Part shown: piece after piece, positions 1-10,950 of the stretch
Numbering within the stretch: the stretch's first letter is position 1
Layout: each line of letters begins with the position of its first letter
Made by a program: the position numbers and the translations under genes
Assembly (NCBI RefSeq): GCF_963855985.1
Contig: NC_087093.1
Span: 131,501-195,500 of the forward strand
DNA from: Ostrinia nubilalis
Lineage: Eukaryota > Arthropoda > Insecta > Lepidoptera > Crambidae
Length of the DNA stretch: 64,000 nucleotides
Reading direction: 5' to 3'
Notes under the pieces: model-generated
What the model was told of the DNA's origin: nothing
Databases searched by the model: none
Seen by the model: only the letters and a program-made list of their open reading frames with translations

Positions 1-3000
1 ATCATGCCACCATTCGCGAAGAGATATATATGCATACAAATCATTGTCAACAGGAGTTTTCACGCTCAAACACTCTTCACAAATTAAACAAGAACTGTTC
101 TGTAATAGTTTGGCAGCTAAATACCCGCTTACATATACTACTGGTTGGTTTTCAAGGCTACACAAATTATCAATGGGCTGTTCTAAGTTTTCAGGGTCCG
201 GGATAGACAACACAGGATAAAATTCAGTGTCTGTGGAATCTTGAACATTAATTTTTATTTCTGTTGTTTTTAAATTAGTTTTTAAAATGTCTTTATATTC
301 CAGCATATGTTTATTGTTGTCTGCTTCACAATTAGCACTTCTGCTATGAGGCACTTTCAGCCCAGTAACCATGCTTGTTTTAAGCGCTGCAGTAAAGTGC
401 GTGATAGTGGGATTTCTATTGGTTACACTGTGTTGCCTAATGATTCCAAATAAGTTTTCCAGAGAGTCTTGGTTAAACTGTCTAAGGTTCATATATTTAA
501 ACCCTTCATTCTTTAACTTTTCCCAAATATCGTTTAAGGATTTGATAGATATTTGATATCCCTTTACGCATTTAACATTTTTTAGTATCGTGTTTTCTGC
601 TGTTATAAATTTTATGGTTTTTAACTTATCAGTATAAAAGGTCCAAGACTCAATGTGATTACTTAATGTGGAAACATTTTCCCGGATCCCTTTCTTTACG
701 TCATTTAAAGATGATGGACCATTTGTACAATCAAATAGTTTATCTAACTGTTCAATCACAAATGCTGTATCATTGCAATCAGAAACTTCTTTCCATGCCA
801 TCATTTTTAAAATAGCTGCCACGGTATTACTCAGAGCATGCGCAGCATACTTCACCCTCATCTTAGTTTTGAATGTTGGATTTACAATGGTACTATTCAG
901 TTTTTTAAAATTTAAAAAATTTCTGTTGTGTTCTTCTGCAACTACCAAATGCCTCCATTGTGCAATTTTTCCATCGAAAGACATATTTCCACTTTTAAAG
1001 AAATTGTTTCGTAATGATTTGAACAAGTGAGGGATGTCATAGATTATAAAAATTTTGTCATTATTTACAGAGAAAAAGTTGCTATCTATGCCTTGTCCAC
1101 AGTTTCTTTTTAACATGTTAAGAGCTCCTATATTTGTAGATCCCTGATCACAAACTGTTGTTAGAACCATAAATCCGATTTCTTTTAATTTTTTGATGAT
1201 GTCCGATATAATTTTTGCCAGTTTTGCTGTTGATATTGTGCCTTCCACAAAATAGTGCGCAATATATTGTTTGTATTTATGTTTAGCACCCTGTATCATA
1301 AACACTAACGCATGGTCTGCAATTTTCTTTTCTCGTCCCATGTTCTCGCCCTCTCCATAATCCACGTAGCCATCCACTTTATCAGCAATTTCGTTATAAA
1401 TTATCCGTTTCTTTAACGCCATCTCGTCAAATATTAACGAGCAATATTTATTATCCTTTGGCATACTTGATGCTTTTGCCTCTAACATATCAATTATATT
1501 TTTATTTATACCAGGCTCCATTGGTATATTTTTTAAAATCCTTTGGAGCGTTTTAGTGCTTGGTAGCGTAAACAGCTTTTGCATATAGCGGTATGCTTTA
1601 GGGGACCGTTTAAATATAGCCAAAGCATATATTTTGTTGGCTAAAGTCCACCTTTTTCCTTGTGACTTTTTTTTGTTATTCTGCACTACATCCTTTACTA
1701 ACGATGTCAGCACTTCCGAATCTAACTTGTCTAAATTCACTCTTGACTTCGCTATATTCCTTATTGTTTTTTTTGCATTTTGTAACTGTCGCCAAAGCCT
1801 CTTCTCTTTAATAATAATTGTAAATGTTGATGAAGTGTCTGTAATAAAAACATTTCCATTAGTAAAAAAAACAACATTAAAGCAAATTGAATTGAATATT
1901 GGTTAATTAATCAGCAATTTTACTTAGTTTTTTAAATTAGGTATGTTTTATCTTACCTTTCATTTCAATGTTTTTCTTAGGTCTTTTATAACTGTGGACT
2001 AATATTTCTGCCTGTGCATCTTGATGGCAAATGTTTTTATCATCTGAAATATTATAAATATGCAAATAAGTTTAAAATTTATTTTGTTGTTTTATGAAAC
2101 ATATTATTTCCAAATCAATCAATCATTATCAAGTTTTAAAAAAATGCAAAGACAGGATAATGATAGCTCTTCTCATAAAATATGAAGCGTGGGCCCACCT
2201 TCAATAACAATGACATAATATTAAATTAAAGGCATTTAGAGGTTTTAATGTTCTGCATTCTGGATGCGGTCTGCGGGTATGTCAAGACAATCTGTAAGTG
2301 GTCGTGATAAGGCAATCAGTCACGTGTGCTTTGCGTTCTTTGTTCGTATCCGCACGGTCAAATCGCATTAATATAAAATGTACAGAAACCTAGAATGTTG
2401 TACATATAAGTTCATTTTGACCTGACTGCAGACTGCAGAACGCATCCAGGGTGGCATTCTTTAGTTTGAGGGAAGGCATATTTTAGAAGGTTAGTTTGTA
2501 CACTTACCATGAGTAATGGGTTTATAGGTCATATGTTCTGGTGCATTGGAAGTAGAAGGAAGAGGTTCAAAAGTTGTTTTCGCAGAAATACCAGAATCTG
2601 GTATATCCACAGCTCCCAAACATGTTGAATTTAGTTGTTTGGTTGTAGTTGTAAGGGGAACTGAAAGCAGATAATGAAATGTGAATTGGGTAATAAAATG
2701 TCATGTTCTTTTCTTACCCAACTTTAGGGTACAATCAGTCTAGTACATGTCTTGCTCACATTAAAAATTACTAGCTTATAAATATTATTAAACTAGCTGA
2801 CCTGGCTAATTAATGTAGATTGCCTAAAATTTTTCAAATTGGTCCGGTACTTTTTTTGAAGAATTTGTATTACACAAATTATTAAAGTCCCTCTAACTCA
2901 ACACACATTCTAAGCTAAATTGTGTTACGAGTGGGTTTACTACAATATTCAAACTGTGGGGTTCTAACCCGCACTTTAGGCTATCTTAGCTTCGAGTTAC

Positions 3001-3929
3001 GGAGCCGATCAAATACAAACAAACAATTAAATATTTCCTTTTTATATTATTAGTATAATTTTAGATAAACATACCTCGTTCAACTGGATTTGACTTCTTT
3101 GGAATGCAATATGAATGATCATAAAGAACTGTAACAAAGTATAGATATAATTAATAATTGAAATTATATATTATTTATTGATAAGCATACAACACATGTT
3201 TGTGGTTACAAAGAAAGAACCTTGTTAAATTGCAATCGGTTGGTTTGTTTTGGAAACCAAAGAAAATTAATTAAGACATCTAAATAATTCAGAAAAATTG
3301 ATAGATAGTAAATTAAATTTTAAAAAAATAATTGAAGTCATCATCATACCTGTCTTGAGGTTTTCTTTATTGGAGTCTTTTACATGAAGAGGAAACTCTG
3401 TCAAAACTTCATCTGGCAAGATGGGATTGCTCAATTCCAGTGTTGGAATAGCTGAGTTCTTCAGCCGAGTTCCTTTGGCATTGAAGGATTCAGGAGTGAA
3501 GTGCCCACCACAAACAAACTTCAGTTGGTGTAACTTTTCAATAGGTACATATGCTAAGTCTTCTATGCCAGCATTTTTAACCCACATTCGACAACTGAAA
3601 TAAGAAATACCTATTAGAAAAGAAAAAGAATAACAAACTGAAATTTATTCATCAACTAATTTCTTTTAGTATTGTTATGCAATTCATTTACAGAGTACGA
3701 AACAAAATACTGAAATTAAAAATTGGTTATGGTTATTTACTGTATGATTAAAAATATTAATCCCAGCCTTTAAGTTTACACAATCAGTAAAATTATCTTG
3801 TAATAAATGAGTGTTATTAGAAACTTACCGGTCAGAATCCAGAGGAAACCTACTCAAAAGTAAGGGTGATCCACCACGACTTCGCCTCTTATTACAAATA
3901 ACGCACTTCTTGTTGTTTCTACTCTCCAT
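1..3929 (-). CDS. THAP-domain P-element-like transposase, left copy, 3' part outside window
   Basis: This is the mirror image of the complete copy at 11545-15784. Six minus-strand exons can be placed from splice sites at the same positions as in that copy: 3929-3829, 3594-3350, 3128-3075, 2660-2508, 2043-1957, and 1838 running off the left edge. Exons 1-2 encode the THAP zinc finger (C-x2-C, then C-x2-H, with the downstream AIPTL motif). The last exon encodes the RNase H-like transposase core. Lengths of exons 1-5 (101, 245, 54, 153 and 87 nt) match the right copy exactly. Exon 6 has a 6-nt in-frame insertion near 1810 (two extra isoleucines). About 826 codons lie in the window, and no stop was noticed in the reading frame. 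THAP/P-type proteins are sequence-specific DNA-binding transposases acting in the nucleus. Whether this copy is functional cannot be judged because its C-terminus is missing here. Confidence 0.85.
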
Positions 3930-4523
3930 TATCAGTAGAAGCCTAAAATGAAATAGGTATTAATTAAACAAAGCCTATAATTTCTCTCCAACCAGTGTCA
4001 ATGCCCTGGTTCATGCATTTACCAGTTTTGAAAGTACATTTACATTTTCATCACGGTTGTTTTTAATGAAAAATAGATTTGTAATAGATCTAATATTTCA
4101 AGTAAGTAGATAACATACCCATTAAACAGAAAAGTAAATAAGAGTTTAAACTTCTGTAGAAGTTGAAACACAGCTTATTTAAAAGAGTCTTTATCTCACA
4201 AAAAACATAACACTGAACAGCAAACTTTATCACGCCCGATACGGAGGAACTTAATCAACTCAACGTAAACGACAGAAAAGTTTATTTACAGTAATATTGC
4301 ACCAAATCTGAGAAAATAACTTCACACGAATCAATTCGCCGGTTAAAAACTCAAACTCAATTGACTGACAGACATTTTTTTTCATTTGTCAAACTAACAA
4401 TACTACCAACATAAGGACACTAACAATTATTTTTAGTATGGTGGTATTGATCCGCGGGTTCCCCTGCTATAGTGAAATCAATCCAAAATGCACTTTATTA
4501 CTTAAGGGATAAGGTTGTATATC
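1..4523 (-). mobile_element. P-element-like transposon, left arm of a giant palindrome
   Basis: The whole stretch is nearly the reverse complement of 10951-15463; for example position 1 pairs with 15463 and the ATG at 3929 pairs with the ATG at 11545. Introns and upstream DNA are as well conserved as exons, with only scattered substitutions and small indels, so this is a recent inverted duplication rather than two old insertions. The outer end lies beyond the window. The inner end is cut at 4523 by the BEL/Pao insertion, whose other side resumes at 10819. Confidence 0.85.
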
Positions 4524-4872
4524 TGTTTGCGTGTTCAGAGTGTGTTCCTAGGCTTCTAATTTCTAGCTATTGTCTGTGACTCCTAATCTTCTTGTGTGTA
4601 TGGATCAACACGGGTAAATCAGGCGACTTTGAAGATATACTGGGATTTATTACTTTACAATAAAGCGTTTACAATATTTCAGTTGAAAGTTCAAATGAGA
4701 ATGAGAGACGTTAAGCGTCCGTGCAATCGTTTATATAGGTGTGCTTCAGCGCCATCTGTTGTGGTTTCTTGACATCGCGTGACGTAATCGATGCGGTGTG
4801 CTCGGTGATAGTATTGCCATTGATCTTTGGTTGGAGCTTCTCACGCGCTCCAATAGATGGCTCTTCTTAACA
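4524..4872 (-). repeat. 3' LTR of the BEL/Pao element
   Basis: This 349-bp direct repeat is identical by eye to 10470-10818. It is bordered on the outside by the atatc target duplication (4519-4523). Confidence 0.93.
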
Positions 4873-4922
4873 TTCCGGCGGGCCTTGAGAGACTCCCTCT
4901 CAACATCTCAGCTCACGTCGTG

Positions 4923-7900
4923 TCACGCGCCGAGCCTCGAACCTGGCACCTCAGCGACCGGAAGTGGGCATATCTTTGAGAATGCCCTGTGTATGACGCC
5001 CGTGGCCGTCCGAATGACAGCAACCCTTGGTACGCCGTCACTGCCTGAAATCAGAGTTATTATGCGTCCTAACCGCCATTTCAGCGGCGGAAGGTTATCG
5101 TCCTTTATGACAACCAATGTTCCAGTTTGCAAGTCTTCAGTTTTCTGTTGCCATTTAGTACGTTTCTGAAGCTCTGATATGTACTCTGTAGACCATCTCC
5201 TCCAAAATGTCTGCCTCAGCTGTTCAACTCGCTGGTAACGATTGAGTGTGTTCGTGGTTGCAGCGGTAATATCACTCTCTGCAGGTGCAGTCAGCGGCCG
5301 ACCAATAGTAAAGTGGGCAGGAGTGAGTGGAGAGTAGTCGTTGGGGTCTGAGGATAAAGGATACATAGGGCGGGAATTCAGGACAGCTTCAATTTGTACC
5401 AAAACTGTGCTGAATTCCTCATAAGTCATGTTTACATTTCCTACCACACGTGTTATATGGTGCTTACAGGACTTGATCCCAGCTTCCCATAAACCGGCAA
5501 AATGAGGCGCGTAAGGGGGAATGAATTTAAATTTAATGTGATTATCTGAAGCGTAATCAATGATAGACTGAGAATTAGTCTTTAAAAAATCTGAAAATTC
5601 ACGAGCTGTTCCTACAAAGTTACGTCCATTATCGGAAAATATTTGATAAGGTTTTCCTCTCCGGGAAATAAATCGTTTCAGTGCTAAAATATAACTTTGT
5701 GAAGACAAACTAGTTACTAGTTCCAAGTGTATCGCTCGAGTTGAAAAACATATAAACAGACATAAATAACATTTTTCTAGTCTGGAACCCCTACCTTTCT
5801 TATTTAAAATAAATAAAGGTCCAGCATAGTCTACTCCACAGTTTATGAAAGGAAAATTTGCAGTTACTCGTTCAGTTGGTAAGTTACCCATGATTGGTTG
5901 TACTATTTTACCTTTCAAACGACAACATATGACACACTGGTTAACGACTTTTTTTGCTAAGTTTCTACCGCCTAGTGGCCACCAATTGTCTCTGATATGA
6001 GATAAAATTAATTGAGGCCCAGCGTGCAATAATTTTAAATGTTGACTTTGAAATAATAAATAGGTAAAGATATGTTTACTACACAATAAAATGGGGTGCT
6101 TTTTGTCATATGAAAATTCAGAATTAACTAATCTGCCCCCGACTCTTATGATTTTGTCAGCATCTAAAAATATATTTAAACTGGAAATATTACGTTTTGA
6201 TTTATTTATAGAAAGATTATTATAAAGCGCATTGTATTCTTCAGGAAACGATTCCTTTTGTGCCTGTCTAACTATAAACAATAAGGATTTATCAAGTTCT
6301 TCTACTGAAAACGGCCCGTGTAACCGCTCATCAATAGATTTTGTTCGTATGTTATGTATAAAACGCATTACATAAGCACAAGTTCTTTGTAATCGATTTA
6401 GTTTAGAAAATCGGCTGAAATCAATGATAGGTAAATTAGAATCGCTACTACACAACAAGTTTGTAGTAGGAAGTTTTAACTCAGGTAAATCATTTAAGTT
6501 CTGTAAAATATTATTTTGATTTTGTGACCATTTTATGCTATCTTCAAATAAAAAGGTGGGTCCGTTCCACCATAAAGTTGATGAACTCAATTCATTTAAA
6601 AGTACTCCACGGGAAACCAGGTCAGCTGGATTATTTGACGAGTTTACATGCAGCCAAATTGTGTTGCTTGTCAACTCATTTATCTCAACAACGCGATTCT
6701 GAACAAAAGTCTTTAACTGATGTGGTGACATTTGCAACCATCTGAGAACTATAGTAGAATCTGTCCAAAAAACAACTTTGTCAAAGTTCAATCGAAGTGA
6801 TTTAATTATTTTATCATACAATCTAGCTCCCAATAGTGCACCGCATAACTCGAGCCGTGGAATGCTAACCGGTTTCACTGGCGCGACGCGGCTCTTCGAA
6901 CATAATAATCTCACCGTGATGACGTCATCATTACTATTGCACGTCCGAACATAAGCGCACGCACCGTATGCAGCCTCGCTCGCATCCGTAAATATGTGTA
7001 ATTCGATCCTAGAATGGTCACACGTTCCTACAACATGACGTGGTACGCGAATATTATGTAAATAAGTTAATGCTTCAATAAACTTTTCCCAATTCTTTAA
7101 AATATTAATAGGTACTTCATCGTCCCAATCAAGTTTACATAACCATAACTTTTGTAATATCATTTTGCCAATAATTATAAACGGGCTTAACAAACCGAGA
7201 GGGTCATAAATCTGTGAAACAATTGATAGAATTTGTCGTTTACTAACATTATTACATTCAAAATTGACTTTTGATGTGAAATGAAATTCGTCACTTTTGT
7301 TAAACCAACCTAAACCAAGAGTATTACTGGAATAATTTTCATCTAAAGAAAAATTTTTGGAATTATCAAAAGTTATGTTATTATTCAAAATATTTTCAGG
7401 CGAATTAAATGTCCATTTCCTTAAGGGAAAACAACCAGATAGACAAGTTTCAGATACACCCTTACATATGTGTGATAACTTCTCAATACAATCTGAACCA
7501 GTTATAAGGTCATCTACATAAAAATCTGTTAATATTGTACGTGAAATGTCTTCGTCCGTACAGTCAAAGCCTAGTTGTTTAATGCAACGATTGCTCAAGT
7601 ACGGTGCAGACGCCGTACCGTATGTTACAGTATTAAGCCGGTACACACTGATAGGCTGTGATGGATTTTCTCGCCATAATATTAACTGTAAATCTCTTTG
7701 ATCTTCATGAATTAATATTTGCCTGAACATTTTCTCGATATCCGCGCAAGCGACAAATTTATATTGACGAAAACGCAAAATTATAGAAAACAATTCGTTT
7801 TGCAATGCAGGCCCTGGCATTTGGACATCATTTAAAGATTTGCCAGTTGATGTTTTTTGGCTTGCATTGAAAACTACTCTTAGTTTTGTAGTAGTACTTT

Positions 7901-10262
7901 GCTCTCTTAAGACACCGTGATGCGGTAGAAAATAATGAGGTGAAGTGTAGTTTTCAATACGTGTCATGTGACCTAGGTCTAAGTACTCTTGCATAAAATC
8001 ACTATACATTTTTTTATACTCTTGAGACCGTTCTAACCTGCGTTCTAATGACAAAAATCTATTTTTTGCAATGTCGTAACTATTACCTAATTCATCAAGT
8101 ACTAATTCATTTCGTACTGGAATGCGAACCGAAAAACGACCATCAACTGCACGTTTTGTAGTTTCAGTAAACAGCTGTTCACAATGGCGTTCTTCCTCTG
8201 TAAGATATGGTTTATGTCTATAATTTTCTTCTAATTCCCAAAATTTACGTAACTGCTCATCTAATTGTAAAGATTGCAAATGATGACATTGTATTTTATT
8301 ATTTATTGATTTTGAATTATAAACAATGCCTGAAATAATCCAACCTAGCGTAGTGTTTTGTAGGTAAGGACCTGCCTGTAAACGCATTTTACCTTCTATC
8401 AACAATTCCCAAAACACGTCAGCCCCGATCAATAAGTCAATTTTTGACGGTAAATAAAATAACGAATCGGCTAACTGAATATTATTCGGAATGTCTAAAG
8501 AGTTATAATGTAATGGAACTGTTGGTAAATTTGAAGTTATATGTTTCAAAACTATACATTTACAGCGAGTATTATAATCACCGTTTAATGACCTGACCTT
8601 AATTTCGCACAACTCTGTTGACTGAGTGTGTGAATGCCCTATTCCTGTGATATTATATGTGGACTGTATCGAATCGACTTTTAATTTTTTACGTAAATTT
8701 TCTGTAATTAAACAGTGTTGACTGCCGCTATCTAACAAAGCGCGAGCCTTATGATATACATTGTCATTACCTGCTATCTCCACTAAAGCTGTGGATAATA
8801 AAACAGTTTCTGACGCCTGCGTATACAAACTATTGTTCGAATTCTCGTTTCGTGTCGGTTCGGCTGTATGTAACACTGCCGACGAGTGCAGTACGGGGTT
8901 CGAATCCGGTTGGCACTCCACGACTGATACTAATGCGTTTTCTACTTTATCATTATTGTTACTGTGCAATAAACTGTTGTGTTTTCTACTGCACTGTTTA
9001 CACGGACCAAAATAACAATTTGAAGCGAAATGTCCAGCTCGTAAACAATTAACACATAACCTTTTATTATTAACGAATTCTAATCTCTCTTTAACGTTTA
9101 AATCCAAAAACTTAGTACAAGAATAAAGCGAATGATTTCCGCTGCATAATGAACATGTGCGGGTACTTTTGGAATTCACATTATTTTTTGTTGAAGCGAA
9201 AATATGTGATTTTTGTTGCGATTGTTGTTGAGGTTTTTTATTGTTATCAAAAGGGACTTTACTATTAGAAAATGATGAAGAATTATGCGCTTTAATCATT
9301 TCTAAAGTGTCTGCCTTATTTTTCAAGAATGTAATGAGATCGTCTAACTTAATGCGTTTATGATGCTGCGTAAATGTAAATAAATTATTTTTATGTTCCT
9401 CCCACTCTTTCTCAACTATTGCGTCTAATTTGGAGGTAATGATATAAATAATAAGTGTATCCCAATATTCTACAGGTTCCCCGAGTGTCTTTAAGGCACG
9501 TAAATTCTTTGAAACTATATCAATTAATTTCCTTAAATGAAATGAAGTCTCTTTATTTAGATTTTGAATGGTAAATAAAGACTTCACATGATTATGTACC
9601 AGTAACTTGACGTTATTATACCTCTCATTGAGCAAATCCCAAGCTATTGTGTAGTTTTCTGATGTGCATTCTATTGATTTAATAACTTGAGCTGCCTGAC
9701 TAGTTAGCGATGTACGCAAATAATGGAATTTACGAATGTCATCAAGCTGGGTGGAGTTGTGAATCATAGAAAGGTAGGTATCCCTGAACTCTAACCAATT
9801 TTCAAACGACCCGTCAAAGGAGGGTAGTGAAATAGTAGGAAGCTTAATATTTATCGAAGCTTCACACCTAGAACTAGCACTAGTTGAATCAGAAAGGCTA
9901 AAACGTTTTATTAAACCTTCTGCTTCTGCCATGGTTTCGTAATAAATATTTTCAAATGATTCACGATGTTCTAACTGAATTGCAGTTTCACTATCTAACA
10001 CCATGAGCATTTCGATGGAGCTTTGAATGCTATTAAATTCACTAAATAATGATTTGGCTAATTCACTACGCAATTTTAATTCGGTTAATTGTTTATCGCT
10101 AGGACGAGAGTGGCTATGAAAAGAATTTACAAATTTTACGAATAACGTCAGTCTACCCTTGATTGAACCGCGTTTTTTATTTAATTCTCTAATTACAGTA
10201 TCATCAGAATCTACGCACAAATTAGGAGATTTACAACGAACGGTTACGTTTTCAACACTCAT
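4923..10262 (-). CDS. BEL/Pao gag-pol polyprotein, intact, 1779 aa
   Basis: One uninterrupted frame carries all retrotransposon functions. Order: a gag region with the DUF1759-like segment (about residues 140-300); zinc-knuckle-like cysteine clusters (370-430); an aspartic protease with LLDSGS (D511); reverse transcriptase with YVDD (915-918); RNase H beginning FTDAS (D1093); an integrase zinc-binding HHCC segment (H1408 to C1446); the integrase core with D1478, D1544 (SDNG) and E1593; and a C-terminal tail of the BEL/Pao DUF5641 type. The ATG at 10262 lies about 200 nt inside the 5' LTR. Gag and pol are fused without a frameshift, as is usual in this clade. The protein would form cytoplasmic virus-like particles, reverse-transcribe the element RNA and integrate the cDNA. 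All catalytic residues looked for are present. Confidence 0.96.
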   Translation of the reverse strand: MSVENVTVRCKSPNLCVDSDDTVIRELNKKRGSIKGRLTLFVKFVNSFHSHSRPSDKQLTELKLRSELAKSLFSEFNSIQSSIEMLMVLDSETAIQLEHRESFENIYYETMAEAEGLIKRFSLSDSTSASSRCEASINIKLPTISLPSFDGSFENWLEFRDTYLSMIHNSTQLDDIRKFHYLRTSLTSQAAQVIKSIECTSENYTIAWDLLNERYNNVKLLVHNHVKSLFTIQNLNKETSFHLRKLIDIVSKNLRALKTLGEPVEYWDTLIIYIITSKLDAIVEKEWEEHKNNLFTFTQHHKRIKLDDLITFLKNKADTLEMIKAHNSSSFSNSKVPFDNNKKPQQQSQQKSHIFASTKNNVNSKSTRTCSLCSGNHSLYSCTKFLDLNVKERLEFVNNKRLCVNCLRAGHFASNCYFGPCKQCSRKHNSLLHSNNNDKVENALVSVVECQPDSNPVLHSSAVLHTAEPTRNENSNNSLYTQASETVLLSTALVEIAGNDNVYHKARALLDSGSQHCLITENLRKKLKVDSIQSTYNITGIGHSHTQSTELCEIKVRSLNGDYNTRCKCIVLKHITSNLPTVPLHYNSLDIPNNIQLADSLFYLPSKIDLLIGADVFWELLIEGKMRLQAGPYLQNTTLGWIISGIVYNSKSINNKIQCHHLQSLQLDEQLRKFWELEENYRHKPYLTEEERHCEQLFTETTKRAVDGRFSVRIPVRNELVLDELGNSYDIAKNRFLSLERRLERSQEYKKMYSDFMQEYLDLGHMTRIENYTSPHYFLPHHGVLREQSTTTKLRVVFNASQKTSTGKSLNDVQMPGPALQNELFSIILRFRQYKFVACADIEKMFRQILIHEDQRDLQLILWRENPSQPISVYRLNTVTYGTASAPYLSNRCIKQLGFDCTDEDISRTILTDFYVDDLITGSDCIEKLSHICKGVSETCLSGCFPLRKWTFNSPENILNNNITFDNSKNFSLDENYSSNTLGLGWFNKSDEFHFTSKVNFECNNVSKRQILSIVSQIYDPLGLLSPFIIIGKMILQKLWLCKLDWDDEVPINILKNWEKFIEALTYLHNIRVPRHVVGTCDHSRIELHIFTDASEAAYGACAYVRTCNSNDDVITVRLLCSKSRVAPVKPVSIPRLELCGALLGARLYDKIIKSLRLNFDKVVFWTDSTIVLRWLQMSPHQLKTFVQNRVVEINELTSNTIWLHVNSSNNPADLVSRGVLLNELSSSTLWWNGPTFLFEDSIKWSQNQNNILQNLNDLPELKLPTTNLLCSSDSNLPIIDFSRFSKLNRLQRTCAYVMRFIHNIRTKSIDERLHGPFSVEELDKSLLFIVRQAQKESFPEEYNALYNNLSINKSKRNISSLNIFLDADKIIRVGGRLVNSEFSYDKKHPILLCSKHIFTYLLFQSQHLKLLHAGPQLILSHIRDNWWPLGGRNLAKKVVNQCVICCRLKGKIVQPIMGNLPTERVTANFPFINCGVDYAGPLFILNKKGRGSRLEKCYLCLFICFSTRAIHLELVTSLSSQSYILALKRFISRRGKPYQIFSDNGRNFVGTAREFSDFLKTNSQSIIDYASDNHIKFKFIPPYAPHFAGLWEAGIKSCKHHITRVVGNVNMTYEEFSTVLVQIEAVLNSRPMYPLSSDPNDYSPLTPAHFTIGRPLTAPAESDITAATTNTLNRYQRVEQLRQTFWRRWSTEYISELQKRTKWQQKTEDLQTGTLVVIKDDNLPPLKWRLGRIITLISGSDGVPRVAVIRTATGVIHRAFSKICPLPVAEVPGSRLGA

Positions 10263-10469
10263 TTTGACGATTTATAAAAGTGGGTACTCACCAAATTCCT
10301 GTAAACTGCGTACGTGACTCGTGAGGAAGCACAACACGGTACCTAGAGGAACAAGCACAGCTTTAGTAAAATTGAAATGGGATAAGATGGGGGAAAAAAG
10401 GAACGATTTGGCCAGACCCTTTGCTGATCCCTCGATGTGATGATGGATGATGCGGCTCTGAAGGTCCAA

Positions 10470-10818
10470 TGTTTGCGTGTTCAGAGTGTGTTCCTAGGCT
10501 TCTAATTTCTAGCTATTGTCTGTGACTCCTAATCTTCTTGTGTGTATGGATCAACACGGGTAAATCAGGCGACTTTGAAGATATACTGGGATTTATTACT
10601 TTACAATAAAGCGTTTACAATATTTCAGTTGAAAGTTCAAATGAGAATGAGAGACGTTAAGCGTCCGTGCAATCGTTTATATAGGTGTGCTTCAGCGCCA
10701 TCTGTTGTGGTTTCTTGACATCGCGTGACGTAATCGATGCGGTGTGCTCGGTGATAGTATTGCCATTGATCTTTGGTTGGAGCTTCTCACGCGCTCCAAT
10801 AGATGGCTCTTCTTAACA
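10470..10818 (-). repeat. 5' LTR of the BEL/Pao element, with promoter and poly(A) signals
   Basis: This 349-bp repeat is identical by eye to 4524-4872. Read on the minus strand it contains a TATA-like TATATAA around 10678-10685 and, about 85 bp further on, an AATAAA signal (10592-10597). That is the expected U3-R arrangement. The outer flank atatc (10819-10823) is the target duplication. Confidence 0.9.
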
Positions 10819-10950
10819 ATATCAATTGCTACATATAGAGACTAGTTTTTGTATGAGAAGTGTCTACCCACTGATACATATAATGGGAGAAACTGACTGA
10901 CAGTGGGTAGACACTTCTCATTCAAAAACTAGTCTCTATATGTAGCAATT
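10819..10950. repeat. Central hairpin of the palindrome
   Basis: Left stem 10819 to about 10875 and right stem about 10900-10950 are almost exact reverse complements, with a spacer of roughly 27 bp. Before the BEL/Pao insertion this was the turn-round point joining the two transposon arms. The stem sequence beginning cagtgggtagacacttct on the right side may be the 5' terminal sequence of the transposon, but a matching 3' terminus was not found. Confidence 0.8.

Larger units (their letters stand above)
4524..10818 (-). mobile_element. Complete BEL/Pao LTR retrotransposon, very young insertion
   Basis: Two 349-bp direct repeats (4524-4872 and 10470-10818) appear identical by eye and have TG...CA ends. 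The 5-bp sequence atatc occurs immediately before 4524 and immediately after 10818, a perfect target site duplication. The single internal ORF is intact and on the minus strand, so the right LTR is the 5' LTR. A possible primer binding site begins TGG at 10468 on the minus strand, right next to the 5' LTR; the matching tRNA was not identified. Identical LTRs plus an open gag-pol mean recent, possibly current, activity. Confidence 0.95.

Noticed and set aside
371..1906. Plus-strand open frames at 371, 668 and 1634 and their mirror copies on the minus strand at 13564-15093
   Set aside because: They are antisense to the last exon of the P-like transposase in both palindrome arms and show no protein features of their own.
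8880..8915. A ggttcgaatcc-like tRNA B box
   Set aside because: It lies within BEL/Pao gag-pol, has no matching A box or acceptor stem, and is explained by coding sequence.
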